Shown here: positions 23,721 to 36,095 of the stretch, piece after piece | Layout: every line of letters begins with the position of its first letter | Numbering within the stretch: position 1 is the first letter of the stretch | Origin: Dendrocalamus latiflorus | Taxonomy: Eukaryota; Streptophyta; Magnoliopsida; Poales; Poaceae | Assembly: GCA_017311315.1 (NCBI GenBank) | Contig: CM029666.1 | Coordinates: 8,431,414-8,495,413 of the forward strand | Direction of reading: 5' to 3' | Length of the DNA: 64,000 nt | Made by a program: the position numbers and the translations under genes | The notes under the pieces: generated by a model | What the model was told of the DNA's origin: nothing | Databases searched by the model: none | What the model saw: only the letters and a program-made list of their open reading frames with translations

Positions 23721-24135
23721 GGGCCTCTTCGATTCAAATGAATTTTGGAGGAAAAATTGAGGAATTCAATGCAAAGTAAAATTTCCTATGAAAAGTATTT
23801 GAATTGTAGGGTTACTTCAAAGGAATTTCACAGGAATGGAAAATTTTCTACAAATGTTGGAGAAATTCCAACATAAGGTCTAATCTCATATTACCAATTC
23901 ATTTGAGAGTTCCAATACACCTTATTTCTTCCTCTCTCTCTCTCTCCATTCTCTCTCTAATTAATTAATATTTAATCTTAAAATTCTTACATTTTTTCCT
24001 ATGGTGTGATCAAATAACCTTTGTTGCAAATTCCTGTCGTTTTTAATCCTATATAGGATTCAAGAGTACATGGCATTGCAATTCTACCTTTTTCCAATTT
24101 CTGTGTTTTTCTTAATCCTGCAAATCAAATAGACC
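23721..24135. mobile_element. MITE, 415 bp, family C copy 1
   Basis: Starts GGGCCTCTTCGATTC and ends GCAAATCAAATAGACC; flanked by TTC on both sides (23718-23720, 24136-24138), a Tourist-like 3-bp duplication. The interior (GGAATT...AATTAATTAATATTTAAT...TTTTTCCTA) matches copy 2. Confidence 0.65.
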
Positions 24136-24343
24136 TTCAAATGGAGCCACAGAGTTGAGAGGAATCATGTGTGTTAGCCTTATAATCCAACAGGCGAAAT
24201 TAATTGGTTACATAGATAGAAAACCCGCATGATAATTGGTAAGTTTGCAAGTATGATTGAAAGATGACTTATTGCGCGGTACGTTTCAAAGTTACACCGG
24301 CCCTTAGAAAGTGTAAAATCATCTAACCGCAAAACTAACTTAG

Positions 24344-24719
24344 AGGCTCTTTGGTTCAAAGGAATTTTAATGGACAAATGGAGGAATTTAATCAAAGGAA
24401 AATTTTCTACGAGGGGTGTTTGATTAGTAGGATTGCTTCAAAAGAATTTCATATGAAATTTTGAAGAAATTCTAGGACAAGGCCTAACCTTGTGTTAGCA
24501 TTTCCTTTAAGAGTTCCAATGCACCATGTCTCTTCCGCTGTTCATCTTCTCTCTAATTAATTAACATTTAATATCAAAATTCTTGTATTTTTCCTGCGAG
24601 GCAACCAAACACATTTTTGAACAATTCATGTGGTTTTGTTTTATGTAGGATTTAACAAGTTATGACATTCCAATCATGTGTTTTTCCTATTATTGTGCTT
24701 CTAGTGAATCAAAGAGACC
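24344..24719. mobile_element. MITE, ~375 bp, family C copy 2
   Basis: GAGGCTCTTTGGTTCAAAGG at the left and GTGAATCAAAGAGACCC at the right, with the same interior order as copy 1 about 0.6 kb upstream. Two related copies side by side could be separate insertions or a local duplication. Confidence 0.65.
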
Positions 24720-24962
24720 CTAAGACTCTCTTTGGAACATATTAATTTTTATGATTTTCCGTGGAAGTGAACCTTTTCTTTATGAAATTCCTATGTTTCA
24801 AACATACCCTAATATTACTTGTAAAAGATCATCACTAGTTGCATGTTTTTGAACCCTGGAAGCGTGCATATGGTTTATCATACTTATGTGTAAGGCTCAT
24901 TAGTTAGGAGATTGCATCGTTAAATTAGGAAAGAATCTACACATAAATCTATCTAACATATA

Positions 24963-25214
24963 TTCCCTTCGGTCAAAAAAACTGTCATTTTGAGGTACTT
25001 ACACTCAAACTTTTGACTTTCGCTATTGATATCATTTTTAAAATTTAGATTAACACATGAAATGGCATGTATAAATTTGTCTCGAAAAGAAGTTTCATAA
25101 AAGATTAATTTTATTAGGTTTCATAAATATATGACAACATATATTAGTGATCAAAGTTGTATTTTGGGGACCGTGTTGATATCCAAAATGATATTCTTTT
25201 GTGATTGGAGGAAA
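24963..25214. mobile_element. Stowaway-like MITE, ~252 bp
   Basis: Ends TTCCCTTCGGTCAAAA and GATTGGAGGAA resemble the Stowaway consensus; TA dinucleotides flank both sides. The subterminal CTGTCATTTTGAGG and CAAAATGATATTC are also inverted matches. Confidence 0.7.
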
Positions 25215-25489
25215 TAGTTTGCAAGGTGAAGCGTGACCATCTATTATATATTAAAAGGTCATCACATGTTTTTTAGAGATGCTAAGAAAAAAGATAAATA
25301 GACTACAAATTCTCACAAAAAGCAAAATATTTGGCCTTTAATCTAGCGAACCCTAACTAAGATGAACTATAGCAACCATTTACTGTTATTATTTAAAGAA
25401 AAATACTTAACAGTTCATTTAGCGGACCCAAGTCATAACAGCTTAGATTGAAAGGAAGAGTCCATGTCAAGTATAATAAAAATAACAAA

Positions 25490-26120
25490 AATTTGAAATA
25501 AAGAATAAAAGGGAAATGCCCATTTGATTTTCATACAAACTCCAAATTAAAACTCGTATACAACTGAAATTTCATAATAAAAATTAGATTAAATTTAGCA
25601 GTTGGATTTGTATATGAATTCCAACCTAAAATTGAGATTCAGCATGCAATAAAAATAACAATAAAAATCAACAAAAATTCAGAATGAAAAATAAAAGGAA
25701 ATTATCTATGTGATCTTTCATACAAACTCTAAATTTAAACCGCTACATAGTTGAAATTTGGAATAAAAATTAGACAAAATTAATACTTGGATTTGTATAC
25801 GAACTTTAACCTAAAACTAAAATTCAAAATTAATTAAAAATAACAAAAAATAGAAATTTAGAACGAATAATAAAAAGATATTAGCAATTTGAATTTCATA
25901 TGAACTCCAAATTATAACCCCTACAGAGCTGAAATTCAGAATAAAAATTAGATGAAAATTAGAAATTGGATTTGTGTGTGAATTCTAACCTAAAAATAGA
26001 ATTCAATATAAATAAAATATAGATAAAAAGTCCATGTCAAGTATGATAAAAAGTAAATTAAATTCAAAATAAAAAATAGCGGTTGGATTTATATACAAAT
26101 TTCAACCTAAAACTGAAAAA
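25490..26120. repeat. AT-rich degenerate tandem array, ~185-bp unit
   Basis: CATACAAACTCCAAATT-like words start at 25532, 25719 and 25898 (spacing 187 and 179). A second landmark, TTGGATTTGTATATGAATTCC-like, recurs near 25602, 25787, 25966 and 26074. The last unit is shortened to about 108 bp. No coding content. Confidence 0.75.
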
Positions 26121-26349
26121 GAAAGTCTATAAAAAGTACAATCCAAAAATATACAAATTCAAAATAAAAATCAAAGGAAATTATTGATGATTTTTAAATT
26201 CAAAACAAAGTAAATAATAGAAATTTTGGTTTTATTCAGAATTAAAATTCTAGAAATATGATAATTCAAGAAAAAATAGCATAAGGTAAGGAATTTGTTT
26301 ATAGGCAACATACCCATTGCAAATGCACTATTCGGTGGTAACATGCTAA

Positions 26350-26930
26350 TAGTGTTGTGGACCATCAGATCTGGCTCGGGCGGCTTGAATCCACATAGGT
26401 GGAACAACCCAAATTACTTATGCCATTTTTCACAAAACCTTGCGCCTGTGGAGAAACTCGACGCTATTGCCCTCACCTCGCTCACCTGAGTCTCCCTCAC
26501 AGATACTATTGGAGCCACACCTAGTCGATCGGCCCTCGGCCAGTGCCTCCCTCCATCCCTAGCATCGGTGCCTCCCTCCCCCACTAAAGCCCCCCTTCTC
26601 AAGCCTCTCTCCATCCTTAGCGCTAACGCCTCCCTTCTTCCCCCACCCTAACACTGACCCCTTTCTCCCCGGGCAACGATGCCCCCTCCTTGGCTGGCTA
26701 GGGTTAAGGTTTGGCTGTCTCCCTCCTCCCTGGCCTTGGCCTCTGCCCTCTAGACCTCGCTCCCATACACAATGTCGCCTCCCTTCAACCCGAGTCCTTG
26801 ACGCCATCGCCTCTCTTGTCACCCAACCGTCAGCCCCTCTAGTCATCGAGCCAATCGGTGCCGCGACACTTGCGCCTCCCTAAGGCCATCACCTTCAATT
26901 TGGTAATGCAGTGTTTGAGGAATTATGAGG
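26350..26930. other. GC-rich island of unknown nature, possibly a MULE end
   Basis: A sudden C-rich stretch (26460-26900) in an AT-rich setting, with many CCTCCCTCC words and no supported gene; minus-strand frames here are compositional. GC-rich ends of this kind flank the MULE at 29-33.5 kb, so it may be the end of the older MULE whose tail lies at 28.3-28.9 kb. No inverted partner was found. Confidence 0.3.
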
Positions 26931-27435
26931 TTGAATTCTGGTTTACTTGGAAAAATTGAAAATTTTTCTATGCCTAATTTGGAAAAATTATTCAAATTGT
27001 AGATTCGAAGGAAGTGCACAAAATTCTCATTATGAATGTGTCGAGGAGTAATTGAGAATTATATCTAACTGAGAATGAATGGATATATATAACTAAGAAT
27101 GGATGCTTCAGTGCATTTTTTCCTTTTTTTCTTGTTTAGAGTGGATGTAACTTCTTTTTGACAATGACATTTACCAGTTTGGCAGTTTCATGTAAAATTT
27201 GATGCACATATGTGTTGAATGAATTAATGATTGTCGTAGCTTGAAATCGTCCTAGTTGTCAATGTCAGTGTGGAAGCAACAATGTTCTGGTTGTCACCAA
27301 GCTTAATCGGTTGAAATGCTTACTGCTAGTTTTTTTGTACATGTGTGCCGATATATCTACAGGTAGGTTGAAATGCTTGTTGCCAGGTTTTTATTTCCAG
27401 GAAGATACCTGCTTGTGGCCTTGCAACCTAAAGTA

Positions 27436-27561
27436 GAAATTTGTTTCCAGAAATTTACAGAGACCATCAATTGGAATTGTTATATAGAAATTTGTTTCTA
27501 AAAATTTACAGAGAAATTTGTTTCTAGAAATTTATATAGAAATTTGTTTCTAGAAAATGCA
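27436..27561. repeat. Short tandem array, AGAAATTTGTTTC unit
   Basis: AGAAATTTGTTTC(C/T)AGAAATTTA-like units recur at about 25-50 base spacing (27436-27561). The surrounding 26.93-28.2 kb has no other recognisable feature. Confidence 0.6.
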
Positions 27562-28299
27562 AAGTAAAATTTTTAAGCTGTAAGTAAAATGCACAGTTAA
27601 CAATACTGCAATTGGAACTCTCAATGGCTTAATGGCCAAGCATTAACAGAAATTGTGTCAAACCTCTATGAACATTCCAGTTGAAAAAACAAATCATTGC
27701 AAGTGGCCATGGCTGACAATAGATGGATAAATAACATCAGACACAACCTCACAATCCAGTTCTATGTTGAAATAAAGGGAAAACTCAGGTCCACGGCGCT
27801 GCAAACAGGAAAGCAGGACAAAATCACTTGGATTTGGACAGCCTATAGTCAACAATCAACAAAATTGGCATATTTTATGCAGTGTTCGGTTGCAACTAGA
27901 ACTCCATTTGAAATGCTTATTTGGCTATTCCCAGGCTACTTTGTATAAGATGTAACTAAAATTTTTCAGACAGCAAACATGATTTTTCAAAACCACAAAC
28001 TATTGTCCACACAATCACCAACACACAAACAGGATTTTTCAGAACCAAAACAATTCATAGCAATTTCCATTCATTCATAGTAGGTCATACAATTACGAGA
28101 ATAGATTGTACCTCATTACAAACTTCCAAACATGGAGCATCATAAAACATAGACATTCGTAAGGTTCTACACTGAACATAGAAATTCATAAGGTTCTTAG
28201 GCATAATTTCTTGAAATTCTCACACATTGATATCCTCCTTGTTGCTACGCTTCCTGACATTGGAACAATCAAAAGAGTTAGTAAAATAATAATTTAGAA

Positions 28300-28930
28300 A
28301 AATTCTAAGAACAAATGTTATTATCATTACCTTGGTCACTGTCATGTCCTCCTCAAAGGGCAATTGTGGCTGTCATGGTACATGATCTCCTTGCATGACC
28401 TACACATCCCTACCATCCTTATTTTGTTCTCCACATTCTCGTCTTTCTTCACATATGTTTTACCATCTGTCCCAGCTTTATTCTCTTATATCTAGCCTTG
28501 GAGTTAACATCATTTGGTGGCTTTATGTTGACTTCCTTAGAGATGGGATAAGTTGCAAATACTTCAATCTCTTCAACTCTGCTTAACACGTTCTCAGGAA
28601 TTAGGAGTCACTTCATGCCCAAATATGATAAACCAATCCCAAAGATATTGCAAGCCTTCATCTGTTCCTCCAGCACAGTGAATTAGTTCTTTTATCTTGT
28701 TGTGAATTTCCCATGCCAACTTTTCTTTAGTTGTTTCTATTTCACTCCTTGATCTTTCTTGCAACAAATTGTCCTCTCCATCGAAGACATCATCCTTAGT
28801 TACCATTTTGGTCTACCACTTGAACACAAATGGCATTGGTGGTTCCTTAAGTGATGGACTTTGTAACACACGGACGATATGGTGGTAAGGAATTCCAAAT
28901 GACTTAGAAACGTCAGTAACTTTCTGGCAT
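28300..28930 (-). pseudogene. FAR1-type MULE transposase, C-terminal remnant
   Basis: On the minus strand, residues resembling the region after a SWIM finger (PYHHIVRVLQSPSLKEPP) are followed by WEIHNKIKELIHCAGGTDEG and then a zinc-knuckle-like tail CRSCKEIMYHDSHNC near 28.4 kb, with stops and frame changes between. The catalytic part is absent. The tail resembles MCRACNEIGTHDN in the neighbouring MULE at 30.5 kb, so this is probably a second, older element cut at about 28.95-29.0 kb. Confidence 0.55.
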
Positions 28931-29040
28931 TGTGAAAGGTTGTCAATAACTTTATTCAGAACTAATAGTAACTTCATTCAGAAACGTCAACAACTTCTCC
29001 ACGTATTTTACACCTGAGCGCTGGTTAGTAATTGTATATA

Positions 29041-29330
29041 TAGAACATATCTGGTGAACATGGCCTAATTGGTGGACATGTGCACATAGCCAATCAGGAC
29101 CATCCGATATTAGAGGAGTGGTTGAGATCGAGCGGCATGCTAGCACGCTGGAATTTTGCATTTCTACCCCTTGCACAAGCTCTCCCCATATTCGGCCGCC
29201 GCTCAAGAGTCATGCCCGCACCCTCCATCCATCCGTTGACCCTAGGGCTTGGCGATGTGGGATGGAACCGGCGCCGCCTCCTCTCCGCCAGCCAGTCACC
29301 GCCCCACCCAGCCTCTCCTCTCCATTGACC
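29041..29330 (+). repeat. Left terminal inverted repeat of the 29-33.5 kb MULE
   Basis: Inverted match to 33240-33512; shared words include CATGGCCTAATTGGTGGA, TGCACATAGCCAAT, CGCTGGAATTTTGC, CCCCATATTCGGC and CCTCCATCCATCCG. Confidence 0.85.
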
Positions 29331-29939
29331 CACCGCTGCCCCAACCTGCGCCTCGCCTTGTCATCTCTGTCGCCCCGATGCCCAGCATCCTCTCCACTGA
29401 TCCATCACCGTCCCACCCAACACCTCCTCCGCTCCGTCGACCCGCTACCGCCTAGCGCACCGCCACAGCCCCACCTCCCGATCCCCTTTATCCTAATGAA
29501 TTTGTGAGTATGCAAATGAATGTATATATCCTAAAAATGCATGTTTATCTACTGTATGTTGGGGCTATGGAGGACAAGTAATGGGATGATTTTCCAGCAT
29601 AATGTTTTCCCTGATCCTCTTCTCATTATGTCCTATATTTCCTCTTTCCTGCAGAAATGGGGAATGTTGCTAAAAGAACCAGAGAGGAAGGAGCTACAGA
29701 GAAATCATCAGAAGACTCTGCGGCAAATATGCAAGCTCAAACATGAACTACGGCCTAATTGACGAAAAGAAGGCTGTTTGGATGTGTGCTGATGCTTGTG
29801 CGATGTTGTTTCTGTTGATCCAGTGTGTGTCATTTTGGTTTGTTTAAGATGTCTAGTCCCTACTAGAGTCTACTTGGAATGTACAAGCTTGAATCATTGA
29901 ATTGTGTGTATGTCAAAGCTTGAATGTTTCTGAGTATGG

Positions 29940-30190
29940 AAAATGAGAGTTATGAATCAGGTTTTGTTCATGGAAATCTATTAGGTGAATTGTTGTTGTC
30001 AAGACCAGAATGTGCTTCATGATTTTTTCCATGAATAGTACCAGATTTTGTCCATGAATAGTATCAGGTTTTGTCCATGAATAGTAAATTGGGTTCAAAA
30101 GATATATGGGAGTATGATTTCAACATACTGTAAATTGTTGTTGTCAAAAGATATATGACAGTATGATTTCAACATACTGTAAGTTGGGCT
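29940..30190. repeat. Two short tandem repeats inside the MULE
   Basis: TTTGTCCATGAATAGTA-like units occur three times (about 30015-30085, ~23-base period). Then CAAAAGATATATG..AGTATGATTTCAACATACTGTAA occurs twice (about 30095-30185). Confidence 0.65.
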
Positions 30191-30479
30191 TCCCAGAAAC
30201 GGTAGATCAGTTGATGGATGATGCTGTACAATATGGTATTTCGCTGAACATTCTTTCATCTAGAGTAACTATAATCGAAGCTTATGGAAAGATAAAACTC
30301 AGGCAGCAAGCAATACACAGTTGATAAGAGAGTTGATTGAAAGCCATTGATCATTCCATAAGAGAGTTGAATATACAACAAATACCAAGATACATCTAAT
30401 AGATCAATACAATTTTAGAACTTAATAGTAGACAAATTTGTCCATATGGAACCTTAGAAGCAGCAAGCATTGAATTGAG

Positions 30480-32834
30480 GACTGCTTCAGTGTTTAAGTT
30501 TCTTTAGAGGGTAGTTTCAGTTGTCATGTGTGCCAATCTCATTGCATGCCCTGCACATTTAAGGCACCTTTCCCACTATATTTTTATGTTTGTTCTCCCC
30601 AGGTCGATTCCTCCTGCATCTCCCTTTAGTGATGATATTAGTTAACAGTAATATATCAACATGTTTAGGGATGCCACGACCAAGATATTCTTTGATCTCC
30701 TAGACTCTAGTTTGTTGTCGGATAGGAGGTTCTGATTGTACTTCATCCAAAAACTTTTCAAATTTTGTATTCACATTTTTGCATGCCGATTAGTGAAGGT
30801 CTAGCTCGATGTATCACATTTTCCAAGCCTTGTGCATGTTTGAGCCTAGCTTTTAAACCTCTTCCTCCATGGGATCTTTTGGCAATTCCTCTAGAACATT
30901 GCCGTCATCATCAAAAACTACCTCCCTCTTACAATTCATGATCCACCTTGTCATAACATAATGACTAGGAAACTTCTGTAGTTGTGCACCTCGCAGTATG
31001 AGGACGATGTGCTAGCATGAAATTCCATGTGTGTCAAATAACATGCAGGAGCACTGGGAGGTTATCGTGTTAGTGCCACATGTGACTTTTCTTTCCTTCT
31101 TTCCATCCTCCGTCACTATTGTAACTTTAACCTGGCAAACTTGCGTCATGCTCTCAACAAAACAATTGTCCCTGGTAGCTACAACCTCCTTCTGGAATTG
31201 GAAAAACACCTCATGCGTAAACAACTCACTCCCATGTCACTCTAATCCCCATGGTGTCTTCAACTGAGGCTTACTGTGGAGGTTGATGTTATCTTCTCTT
31301 AGCTCCTTTTCTCTTTGTTCCTCCACCGTAGTGTCGTACCGAATCCATAATTCAACCAAAGCATGCTTGAAACCAATGAAGTGATTAAAAAAGAGTTGGC
31401 ACTTTCTGACCTGGAAGTTGTTCTGAGAACTCCTGACAAGGGTATGTCCATGAAGTAAGTCGATATCCAAGATTCCTGAATATGGTACCAGGTAGACAAC
31501 CACTCATTATCTACCAAACCAAAATTAGAAATAATAGCAGCCCATACTAACTTGAATTATGTACGAGTTTCTAAGGAATACACACATGAATTGACACGTT
31601 GATAAAACTTTTGTTTTCTCTCAAATCTAGCCTTATCTTTGTGAGAAGTTTGTTCAAATTATGCCACATGCACAACCTATGCTTGGTACATGGAAATACA
31701 TTGGCAATTACATTCTTCATGCTAGCATCTTCGTCAATTATTATAAGCTTGGGTGCAACACCCCCATTGCTCTCAAGACAGTACGGAACAACCATAAAAA
31801 TGATTCTATGTTCTCACTATGTAATAATGCAGCCCTAAATAGCACACTTTCCCTATGGTTATTCACTCCCATGAATGGTGCAAAGATCATGTTGTATTGA
31901 TTTGTATTTTATGTTTTATCTAATGAGACCAAGTCTCCAAAATGAACATAATTCTTTCTGCAAGTTGCATTCGCCCAAAACACATGTACCAACCTACCCT
32001 TCTCATCAATCACATAGTCAAAATAAAATGCTGCATTGTTCTTATTCTTTCTAGCTAGATTATCAACAAATATTTGAGCATTTGATGACTTTATACTCTC
32101 CCTCGTAGTACGGTGATAATTTTGCAAGTCCCTTCGTGTGCATCCCACATTCTGAAATCCTCCCTCACTAACATGAAGATATCTAAATGCCCTAGATGTC
32201 CCAATACTAGCTTGGTGGCATGTGAACAATGCAGTCTTAGCTTTCTCATTTACTTGTCTATTAGACTGGATCAAGTATTGCTTACTAGGTGAGACTAAAC
32301 CATGCGTATGGCCTTCGACAAACTTTTCTAATCGGAACATATTGTCCTTAGTCCGTTTGATACCAACCATGGCTTCACATCCACATCTAGTAAATTTCGA
32401 TTCGTATGTCCTCTTTTTTTTTTGCCCTTATCATTGCCCTTACCTTTATCTTCCTTCCAGCCTAGCCTAGAGCAGTAGTACCGCCTCCATACCAAAATGC
32501 CATTGCAATTAGCTCATTGTCCAACATGAATAGAAAACCTAACAACATGGGCATATGTTTTGCAAAACTCAAGAGATGAATTCTCATCTTCAAAAATCAT
32601 CCCCACAGCCGGCTTTAACTCTTCATTCACTACCGGTGTTGATGATGAACCCTGCATCAGTAAAAATGGTTTAGTCTCAACAACACAAATCTCTGAATTT
32701 AAGAAATATGGTTTAGGCTGACAACTTACGCAGAACGGAATGCTCAAAGCCTTCTGGGGAGTTCCATAGCTATTCCTCATGACGCGTGATTGTGTATCAC
32801 CCATATCACCAGGTGCCAAGGTTAGTGGCCGCAA
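30480..32834 (-). pseudogene. FAR1/MULE-type transposase, broken
   Basis: FAR1-family proteins combine a WRKY-GCM1-like DNA-binding region, an MULE (DDE-type) transposase and a SWIM zinc finger. In order on the minus strand: FAR1 N-terminal start (AVGMIFEDENSSLEFCKTYA, 32514-32834); KFVEGHTHGLVSPSKQYLIQ and the following NNAAFYFDYVIDEKGRLVHV (31909-32370); LIIIDEDASMKNVIANVFP with HRLCMWHNLNK (31571-31795), carrying the transposase DE-type core; a segment with SRSESANSF (31237-31517); and SWIM-like TSQCSCMLFDTHGISC (31012-31224). A knuckle-like tail MCRACNEIGTHDN is near 30.5 kb. Frames change and stops occur between blocks, so no full protein is made. Confidence 0.8.
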
Positions 32835-33239
32835 ACCACTGCTCTCATCTTCTATTGAATCTATTCAACTGTAATGCACATCAAACATCAGTCAACATAA
32901 ATGGTTACAATCCATTCGGCTTCAAAGCTACATGCTACATGCTTTCACAGCCACATGCTTACATCCTGATGCCGAGGTTGACGACGCGGAGTGGATGGCG
33001 ATGTTGATGGTGGGGGCAGGGGGCGCTGCTTCATTTTCTGAGTCTAATAGGGGGAGCAACGGGATGGGCAACAATGGCAGCGGAGGTGGTTCTTTGCCAG
33101 TGCAAGAGGTGATTGGGAGGTGGGTGTCGCCGGGTCTGCAGAGAGGCTGGTGCCGGCATGACAGGTCAGCAGCGGAGAGGCTGGGCGCCAGTGCGATGGG
33201 CCGGCGAAGCAGAGAGGCTTGGCGAGAAGCTAGGCGCTG

Positions 33240-33512
33240 ACGTGGCTTGGGGTGGTGGTGGGTCGGCGGAGAGGAGGTGGCGCCGGTTCCACCCCACGTC
33301 GCCTAGCCCTAGGGTCAGCGGATGGATGGAGGTGCGGGGTCTGACTCCTGAGCAGCTGCCGAATATGGGGAGAACTTGTGTGGGGGGGGGGGGGGGTGGA
33401 AACGCAAAATTCCAGCATGCTAGTGCGCTACTCGATCCACTCTTCTCATATCGGATGGTCCTAATTGGCTATGTGCACATCCACCAATTAGGCCATGTTC
33501 ACTATATATGTT
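33240..33512 (-). repeat. Right terminal inverted repeat of the 29-33.5 kb MULE
   Basis: Inverted match to 29041-29330. It contains a 15-base poly-G tract (33382-33396) absent from the left copy, which lowers the match there. Confidence 0.85.
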
Positions 33513-33640
33513 CTCATATACATACATACCTATGTATGTATGTATATGTATGTATACATGTATATGTATATGTGTGTGTATGTATATGTAAATATGTATG
33601 CGCATATATGTATATAGTATGTATGTATGTGTGTGTATAA
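33513..33640. repeat. TATG/TGTATA microsatellite
   Basis: Interrupted runs of TATG, TGTATA and TGTG directly outside the MULE right end. Beyond it, 33.64-34.92 kb holds AT-rich DNA with no supported gene. Confidence 0.8.
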
Positions 33641-34924
33641 AATTCTATACTCTTAGGAGTACGTACTCTCACTTGTTATATACCGCTTCAATGGGTTGTT
33701 ATACCTCTTTATCTTTTTGAGTATACTCTAATAATGATTATAAAATACTCCAAAATAAGTTCCATGAAAAATTTCATCAAAGTCCACTATAGTATAATTT
33801 GTGTATATACTCCTTTTATATATGGAAAAGGGTATATAGCAAAAACAAAAGATTTCGATGATTTTTTCAACTAAATCATATCGAAGTATCTTAGAATTAA
33901 TATTTAATTATACCAAAAGTGATAAATAAGTATAATATGTTCATTTAAGTGGTATATTAGAAGCGGGAGTATGTATTCACGGAAGTATGGAAAAGGCTTA
34001 TATATATAATCGAAATCTATTGTATAAAATGTTGATGACAGGTGGTTTAAAATAGCTAAGAAAAAAGAGAATATGCTAAAAATTCTCACAAAAATATTCT
34101 GATCTTTTATTTGATGGACCTCCATGGGTTGAATGATTGAGAGGGTGATACATCGATGGCCAACAGGTGTTCATTCGGCTATGCCGTCATATCGGTATAA
34201 GCTATGTGATGTGCATTATGAGCATGTAGTACAGATAAGTATTGCAATAATAAAAAGAAAGATGGTAATATAAATGGGAAATGTTGTGTTATGCTATGTT
34301 TACTATTTTGCTATGCAAGTATTAGGGGAAGAAAGTTTTGGTCACAACTGATAAGTATTGAGAAACATAGTGAGTATTTTCTCTTATAATATATAATACT
34401 AAGATATTACAAATAGAATTATGCAATGATCTATTTCCAAGAAGCAAAATCACGCACATACACTCATACTGCGAAGTCATTTAAACATAGATACTCATGT
34501 AAGTGTGTGGTCTATATTGCTAGTTAGTTAAAAGACATAGGAGGCATATCGAGGGAACATCCACAAGTAGGCTGGGCTAATTGAAGTGGGTAAGATGTGC
34601 TCTACTTTATGACATATTTGGAACCACACGAATTCCACAAGTTGTAAAAAAAAGCAGTACGATTCTTTGTGGAAATACGAGAAATTTCCGTGGCCTATTT
34701 CGATCTCAGAATTTACAAAAGAATTTTAGAGTGTTCGACTGTTTGTACTAATGTCTATGCTAGATCCTATAAAAATTCCTACGTGATTCCCCGTTTCAAA
34801 TTGAACTTTAGTCTAACTTATGAAAAAAAAATCGTAGAAAAGTGTAATGCCCTATTTAAAATATGAATTTTTTTCTTACTTTTGAAGAAATGAGCTATTT
34901 CTAGAAGCCTCTAGCCAGCCCCGC

Positions 34925-35150
34925 TCATTTCAACTTGAGCTTCTAGCTTATTTTTTTACTATTCAACAATTTCATCTTTTTCTGGTTTTTTTTGTCTTTT
35001 TTAACTTTTTTTGTCTGTTTTTTCCGTATTTGTTTGTACTGTCCGTGACAGGCTAACCTGTTTTTTTAAATTTTTTTAAATTCAATTACGCCAAATAAGC
35101 CACCGTCAGTTACAATATTTTTCAGCTATAAGCCACTCAAAATAAGCCTA
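34925..35150 (+). repeat. Dispersed repeat family B, copy 3
   Basis: CCGTATTTGTTTGTACTG, GGCTAACCTG, TTTTTTAAATTCAATTACG, CCAAATAAGCCACCGTCAGTTACA and the final AAGCCACTCAAAATAAGCC match copies at 22.6 and 23.3 kb. From 35150 to 35880 I see only AT-rich DNA. Confidence 0.6.
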
Positions 35151-35880
35151 TTTAAGCGTGCAAGTTTGCATCTAGTTCACCGGATTTTAAGTCTTAAACA
35201 CATACATATGTGTGTTTAGTAGGAAAACACATGCTCACACTCTATGCGTCCTTTGGTGCATTTGATAAAATCCAAACGCATGAAGGAAACGCACATGCAT
35301 GTGCAGATGATGTGTATTAAATATGTGCGCCTGACTTATACTATCTTTTAAAAAATGGTTGTTCCTATAAAGTTTATACCATCATATTCATGTAGTCAAA
35401 ATAAAGTCTAATTAGTTTCTTTTTCAAATGGAGCTTTTCTCGAACTGAATAAAGAACTTTTTCTACGACAAACCGATTAATAGATTGTTTTTAGAAGCGT
35501 TTCAAACAGCTTATGGCTACGACTTCCAGCTCTTAACTAAAATTATATTGTAACAGCTGTTATTTTTTAGTTTTTTAATTAAAAATAAGAAAAATAAAAA
35601 TACTGTTATGTATTTATAAATAATATTAAAAAAATTAAAATTAGAAGCTGACGCGCCTCAAATAATTTTTTCTTTTAAAAATGAAGAGATTTCCTAAATG
35701 CCGCGTCTTGCATAAAGAACGGAAATCAGCACGGTATAGGCGCCGTCCTGTCAATCAATCACTGTAGCTGACCGATCAGCTCTTTCTAGCTTCCACTTTA
35801 CCGTTTCTACTGGAGTAGCGCTGTACTAGTACTACTCCCCTTCTCATCCTCCTCCAAAGTCCAAACGACGCCACATTTCG

Positions 35881-36095
35881 GGCCTGTTTGGCAATGACCG
35901 CGGCTTATGACCGAAATTTTTGAATTTTGGCTATTTACGGTACAGATTACGGAGAGATAGATACTCACTTGCGATTTTGAATGGTACAGATGTTGGGCTT
36001 TTAACGTGTACATCGTTTACCTTGTAGACCCCGTCTTAAGAAAATACTCCATTTGAAAGTTAGGTACTGTAGCAAAAGTTAAAAGCCGCCAGCTT
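35881..36095 (+). repeat. Dispersed repeat family A, copy 2 (diverged)
   Basis: GGCCTGTTTGGCAATGACCG start, TACTCACTTGCGATTTT..GGTA core and TTTGAAAGTTAGGTACTGTAGCAAAAG end follow the same order as copies at 5.6 and 42.1 kb, with more divergence. Confidence 0.45.

Larger units (their letters stand above)
29041..33512 (-). mobile_element. FAR1-type MULE with ~290-bp terminal inverted repeats
   Basis: Terminal inverted repeats lie at about 29041-29330 and 33240-33512. The outer ends read GAACATATCTGGTGAACATGGCCTAATTGG and the inverted GGCCATGTTCACTATATATGTTC. The match continues through TGCACATAGCCAAT, ATTCGG and TCCATCCATCCG to the GC-rich inner part. The element encodes a broken transposase on the minus strand. 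A clean 9-bp target duplication is not visible; the right end runs into a TATG microsatellite. Confidence 0.8.

Noticed and set aside
33113..33640. 175-codon plus-strand open frame
   Set aside because: Lies within the MULE terminal repeat and a TATG microsatellite; composition is repeat-driven.
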